From assembly GCA_000469685.2 (NCBI GenBank), contig LS997564.1, forward strand, positions 32,312,843-32,376,842: a DNA stretch of 64,000 nucleotides, in the 5' to 3' direction. Below the pieces are notes generated by a model. The model ran no database searches, was not told where the DNA came from, and saw nothing but the letters and a program-made list of their open reading frames with translations. Of this stretch, positions 59,882 through 64,000 are shown piece after piece. Within the stretch, counting starts at the first letter, position 1. The number at the start of each line of letters is the position of its first letter. The position numbers and the translations under genes were made by a program. Source of the DNA: Haemonchus contortus (taxonomy: Eukaryota; Nematoda; Chromadorea; Rhabditida; Trichostrongylidae).

Positions 59882-62490
59882 GAGATATGCAAACCAGCCC
59901 GTTTGGAATACTGCTAGATGCATTTGCACCACTTGCGCCGGCACTCGCCTACCGTAATCGACGTCTCTTTTTAAATAATTTTTTGGTTTTCCCGACGACT
60001 GCGCATATTTAGGTTAGTTTATCTTGGTGTTTTGATGACATAATGGACTTCGTTTTCGTTTTTAAGCTCAAATTAACTGTTTCCATTTCATTTTCACAGA
60101 TAGTGTTTAGAGATTTCTTCTCAGGTTATCACTTAGTGCACTTTCACAACGAATACATTCCTAAAAGTGTAGTTAATGCTATTTTAGTGTGAAGACGAGC
60201 GTGAGTGTCATGTGTAGTCAAGAAAGCATGAGGTGTAATTTCATATTTTAGAACAACCTAAGCCCGCCACAACCAAGTGCTAGTTTCCGGAACGCAGGGG
60301 ACTCGGTCTTCTTCGAAAACACAGCAGGTAAACTTTACTCATCTACTCATCTAATAGAACAGCTCGATTTGCCTGTTATGAGGTCACCGCTTACTTTCAA
60401 TATTTTTCGTTCATGAAGTATCGGATGGGCACTTGGTTTCCCAATCAAAGCATAGGTCATTGTATTCATTTTGAGTCTCATTGAGTTAATGTTTCTTTTA
60501 CTCTCGAGTAGTCACCGGTCACTTTTACATGTTCGTAGAAGGTGGCAGTGGCAAGTTTACTATTTTGTATGCACAAGCATTGGTGTTACGTTTTGGAATG
60601 GTCTAAAAAAGAGTTGAGAAAAATTGGAAGTTTAGCTCATAGTACCTCATTGCAGACGTTTCAATGGAAAACCAGCCACTACCAACTGGATTCTACATCT
60701 CTACTGCACCTGCGGCAGACGTTCCAGATTGGTTTTGGGCAATTTATTCTGGTGCTAAGAACCGTACACCGGTACATCTCAAATCGTCGCTTCATTAATG
60801 TCGCTAGCACATCAGAATTCTCTAGATCTAATAAAGTTTTCATTTTTCTCGATCTTACCATACCATGCTACCATCTTAAAACGAATATTCATTTCCTAGT
60901 GGATGGGCTTCACCTGCAAAATGTCTGAAGGGGAAGTCTTTTGAGTAATATCAAAGCACATATTGTATGTCAACACAGTTTAGCAGCGAATTACCTTACC
61001 TGCTGATGAATTAGGAGCCCTTTTTAGTGAAAAAAATTTGTCCACATTCACAGGGAAGTTCATTCTCTTCATTACTTTTGCTCCTCTTATATGCCGCTTT
61101 CAAAGCAATGACATCTTTTTCCTGCCAATAATGGATGCCCCTGACGTGAGCGTACAGGTTTCTCGGAGCCATCGGTCCGATATACATTCAGGGCATATGC
61201 CTTTGCCGCCTTGGAAAATATCCTGAAGTGCGCTGACTTTATGTCGGTACGATTACGAAGTTCAAAGTACCAAGTACCCTGGCATTCTTAGGATCATTGC
61301 TGCTTTGCATAAGATCATTGCTGCTTTGTGCCTTCTTCATAGGGTACCTCTCCATAGTGTCAGTACTTCAAGGTAATTCGCTGCTAAACTGTGTTGACAT
61401 ACAATATGTGCTTTGATATTACTCAAAAGACTTCCCCTTCAGACATTTTGCAGGTGAAGCCCATCCATTAAGAAATGAATATTCGTTTTAAGATGGTAGC
61501 ATGGTATGGTAAGATCGAGAAAAATGAAAACTTTATTAGATCTAGAGAATTCTGATGTGCTAGAGCGACATTAATGAAGCGACGATTTGAGATGTACCGG
61601 TGTACGGTTCTTAGCACCAGAATAAATTGCCCAAAACCAATCTGGAACGTCTGCCGCAGGTGCAGTAGAGATGTAGAATCCAGTTGGTAGTGGCTGGTTT
61701 TCCATTGAAACGTCTGCAATGAGGTACTATGAGCTAAACTTCCCAATTTTTCTCAACTCTTTTTTAGACCATTCCAAAACGTAACACCAATGCTTTGTGC
61801 ATACAAAATAGTAAACTTGCCACTGCCACCTTCTACGAACATGTAAAAGTGACCGGTGACTACTCGAGAGTAAAAGAAACATTAACTCAATGAGACTCAA
61901 AATGAATACAATGACCTATGCTTTGATTGGGAAACCAAGTGCCCATCCGATACTTCATGAACGAAAAATATTGAAAGTAAGCGGTGACCTCATAACAGGC
62001 AAATCGAGCTGTTCTATTAGATGAGTAGATGAGTAAAGTTTACCTGCTGTGTTTTCGAAGAAGACCGAGTCCCCTGCGTTCCGGAAACTAGCACTTGGTT
62101 GTGGCGGGCTTAGGTTGTTCTAAAATATGAAATTACACCTCATGCTTTCTTGACTACACATGACACTCACGCTCGTCTTCACACTAAAATAGCATTAACT
62201 ACACTTTTAGGAATGTATTCGTTGTGAAAGTGCACTAAGTGATAACCTGAGAAGAAATCTCTAAACACTATCTGTGAAAATGAAATGGAAACAGTTAATT
62301 TGAGCTTAAAAACGAAAACGAAGTCCATTATGTCATCAAAACACCAAGATAAACTAACCTAAATATGCGCAGTCGTCGGGAAAACCAAAAAATTATTTAA
62401 AAAGAGACGTCGATTACGGTAGGCGAGTGGGCGGCGCAAGTGGTGCAAATGCATCTAGCAGTATTCCAAACGGGCTGGTTTGCATATCTC
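59882..62490. mobile_element. Fold-back element (2609 bp), 1.1-kb arms, 9-bp TSD
   Basis: The left arm 59882-60997 and right arm 61370-62490 are inverted copies that differ by only small indels where I compared them (for example GTCGCTAGCAC against GTCGCTCTAGCAC). The 372-bp centre holds a 21-bp tandem repeat (ATCATTGCTGCTTTG twice, about 61290-61330). The element is bounded by a perfect direct repeat GCTGTGCAA (59873-59881 and 62491-62499). The target matches ACTGTGCAAGTAGC in the related flank at about 16895. A 9-bp duplication with very long inverted arms fits Mutator-like or fold-back elements. No transposase was recognised; the 128-codon frame at 60542-60928 lies in an arm and is shifted in the other arm. 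Confidence 0.9.
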
Positions 62491-62499
62491 GCTGTGCAA

Positions 62500-63403
62500 T
62501 GAGATGTACTTAACTCCTATATTACAGTACCCACATAAGGTGGTGTTCGTTCAGGGCAAGTTATAAATATCTAAGTTCCCTACCACCAAGTTGTACGTCT
62601 TTATAAACTCGGATCCCCTTACTGCATACTATACGAGATGCGAGCGCTTGAGGGCAAAGAAGCTTGGGTTGGCCCTGATCATCACATTATTACTTGGACG
62701 GAAAAGCTCTAGTTCTAAAGTGAGTTGACCACGTGGGTAAACGTACGCATTTGAAGAGCTCAAAGTGTAGGAAGTGCAATCGGCTGTAATTTCTCTCGGG
62801 TAGAGTTCGTACCAGAACCGCTACGTTACAACGTATAAATAAGGGCTCGAATTTTTTTCTGACTACAAGGGAAACCCTCTCGATACTCCCACCTCTACTT
62901 TTGTTTCATAGGCAACGTGCCTCTTCCTTTCGATATTCAGACTTGAGAACTTCGGTTGAGAATCTTAACGGTGAAAAGGATAAAGGTCATCCATCACCTA
63001 GAGCCCTTCATTATTGATAAAGTGGAAACACCCAGATACAGTGCCACTTTATGCTTAATTGATGAAATGGACTTCCCATAAGAAGGTGTATGAACTGTCT
63101 GAAGAAGCCTGAATCTCTGCATTCCTCCTAGTACGCTCTTAAAGTCCTTACTCTAGGAAACGTTCTGATCGACCGAAGTGAAACTTAAAAACTTCTTGCT
63201 GAATAGGAGAAATAGAAGTACAAAACAAAACTCATTCCAATCTTCAGAGAAAAACAATCATTCAAAGTAAATCATTTCAAAAACGTCCATACTTCCCAAG
63301 ACTTCGGTAACATGAATGGTGAGCGATTTTCGAGACGATTAGGAGTGCAATGGTAGGAATGAGATGCGGCGACCTTCAAGACGATTTTTATGCTCTTTGA
63401 TTT
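62500..63403. other. 3' flank of G6
   Basis: Collinear with 27.6-28.4, 36.3-37.0 and 47.4-48.3 kb. No shared frame; treated as non-coding flank. Confidence 0.45.
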
Positions 63404-64000
63404 CTATAGCTTCTGTAGAACAGCCACACCAGAATGAGTATGTCTAAAAGAGTATATATCGAGGGAAGCCTGAAAAACGAGCGTACGGTCAAGCGCATCA
63501 ACTAACCGGCAGTTCATGTCGCTGTGGTGTTTCCACTGGTTCGCCTTAGGATCAAAAACTTCGACCGATTTACCATCATATGCGTTAGTAGCATACAGTT
63601 TCCCATTGACTGTAGCCAGTCGCAGCTAAAACGATACAACTCTTCTTTGACAAAAATGGGTGAAGCGGTACAGGGATCACATCTGACTTACAAAACCTTG
63701 GATAGAGCTCATACGAGCTGCTGGAGTCCACTTATTAGTTCGGGGATCGTACTTTTCAGCAGAGCTCAGATCCCTAAACGCTCATCCACACCACCCGCTA
63801 CATACAATTCGCTATGGAGCACTGCGGAACCATGACCATATCGAGGGGTTGACATGGGACAAACCACTTGCCATCTACCGACTCGTGGGTCGAACCTGAA
63901 ATACGAGAGGCTATTTTGATGGCTACTCTGGATGCATTCATTTACCCGAAAAGACCTCAACAGCAAAAAATATGGGTACAGAACCATTTCAAGAATAAAA
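63404..64000 (-). pseudogene. KLHL-type gene G6, 3' end only, frameshifted
   Basis: Three exons are visible before the window ends: 63692-63895 ([32 protein letters not shown]), 63507-63625 and 63404-63443 (ending [13 protein letters not shown]). The first is 204 nt where the intact paralogs have 205. One base is missing near 63775, between AGGVDER and LSSAEKYD. The second exon has lost the blade GG (YATNAYDG instead of YAIGG). The 5' part is outside the window. Probably a pseudogene. Confidence 0.7.

Noticed and set aside
60542..60928. 128-codon frame in the fold-back element
   Set aside because: The other arm carries the same DNA with a 2-bp difference that shifts the frame. No domain is recognised, so it is probably chance.

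Overview
The window looks like nuclear DNA of an invertebrate animal, most likely a nematode. Genes are split into many short exons by mostly short GT-AG introns. The 3' splice sites are TTTTAG or TTTCAG. Intergenic and intronic DNA is full of eukaryotic transposons. No bacterial operon, Shine-Dalgarno pattern or CRISPR array is visible. A species cannot be named from the sequence; an enoplean such as a whipworm is one guess.

The backbone is a head-to-tail array of BTB-BACK-Kelch (KLHL-type) genes, all on the minus strand, at about 10 kb spacing. Five complete units (called G1 to G5, left to right) and the 3' end of a sixth (G6) are present. I traced exons by hand using splice sites, phases and comparison between paralogs. 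G4 (37050-42354) and G5 (48313-56022) each join into one uninterrupted 16-exon reading frame of 571 and 567 codons, the normal length for this family. G1 has one frameshift. G2 has several indels, including a 20-nt deletion. G3 has two nonsense codons and a frameshift. The visible part of G6 has a 1-nt deletion. By family knowledge such proteins are substrate adaptors of Cullin-3 ubiquitin ligases; no partner can be inferred here.

The unit carrying G2 (about 15.2-24.9 kb) and the unit carrying G5 (about 45.8-56.8 kb) are near-identical copies although G3 and G4 lie between them. They make a natural before/after experiment. Copy G5 holds a piggyBac element with a nearly intact transposase, a Helitron, a 104-bp MITE and a retroposon tail, each missing from copy G2. 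Copy G2 holds a different non-autonomous piggyBac element with a Helitron nested in it, and a TTAA-flanked MITE, each missing from copy G5. The empty sites confirm TTAA for piggyBac, A|T for the Helitron and a 3-bp duplication for the MITE.

Other mobile DNA: a TTAA MITE family (15.8, 40.2, 41.8 and 59.0 kb), a GGCTGC MITE family (11.9, 27.0 and 55.8 kb), two nested mariner relics (34.1-35.9 kb), a decayed LINE (58.2-59.5 kb) and a 2.6-kb fold-back element with 1.1-kb arms and a perfect 9-bp target duplication (59.9-62.5 kb). Most insertions lie in kelch introns or between kelch units. The first 3.6 kb holds one coding-looking exon of an unrelated, unidentified gene.
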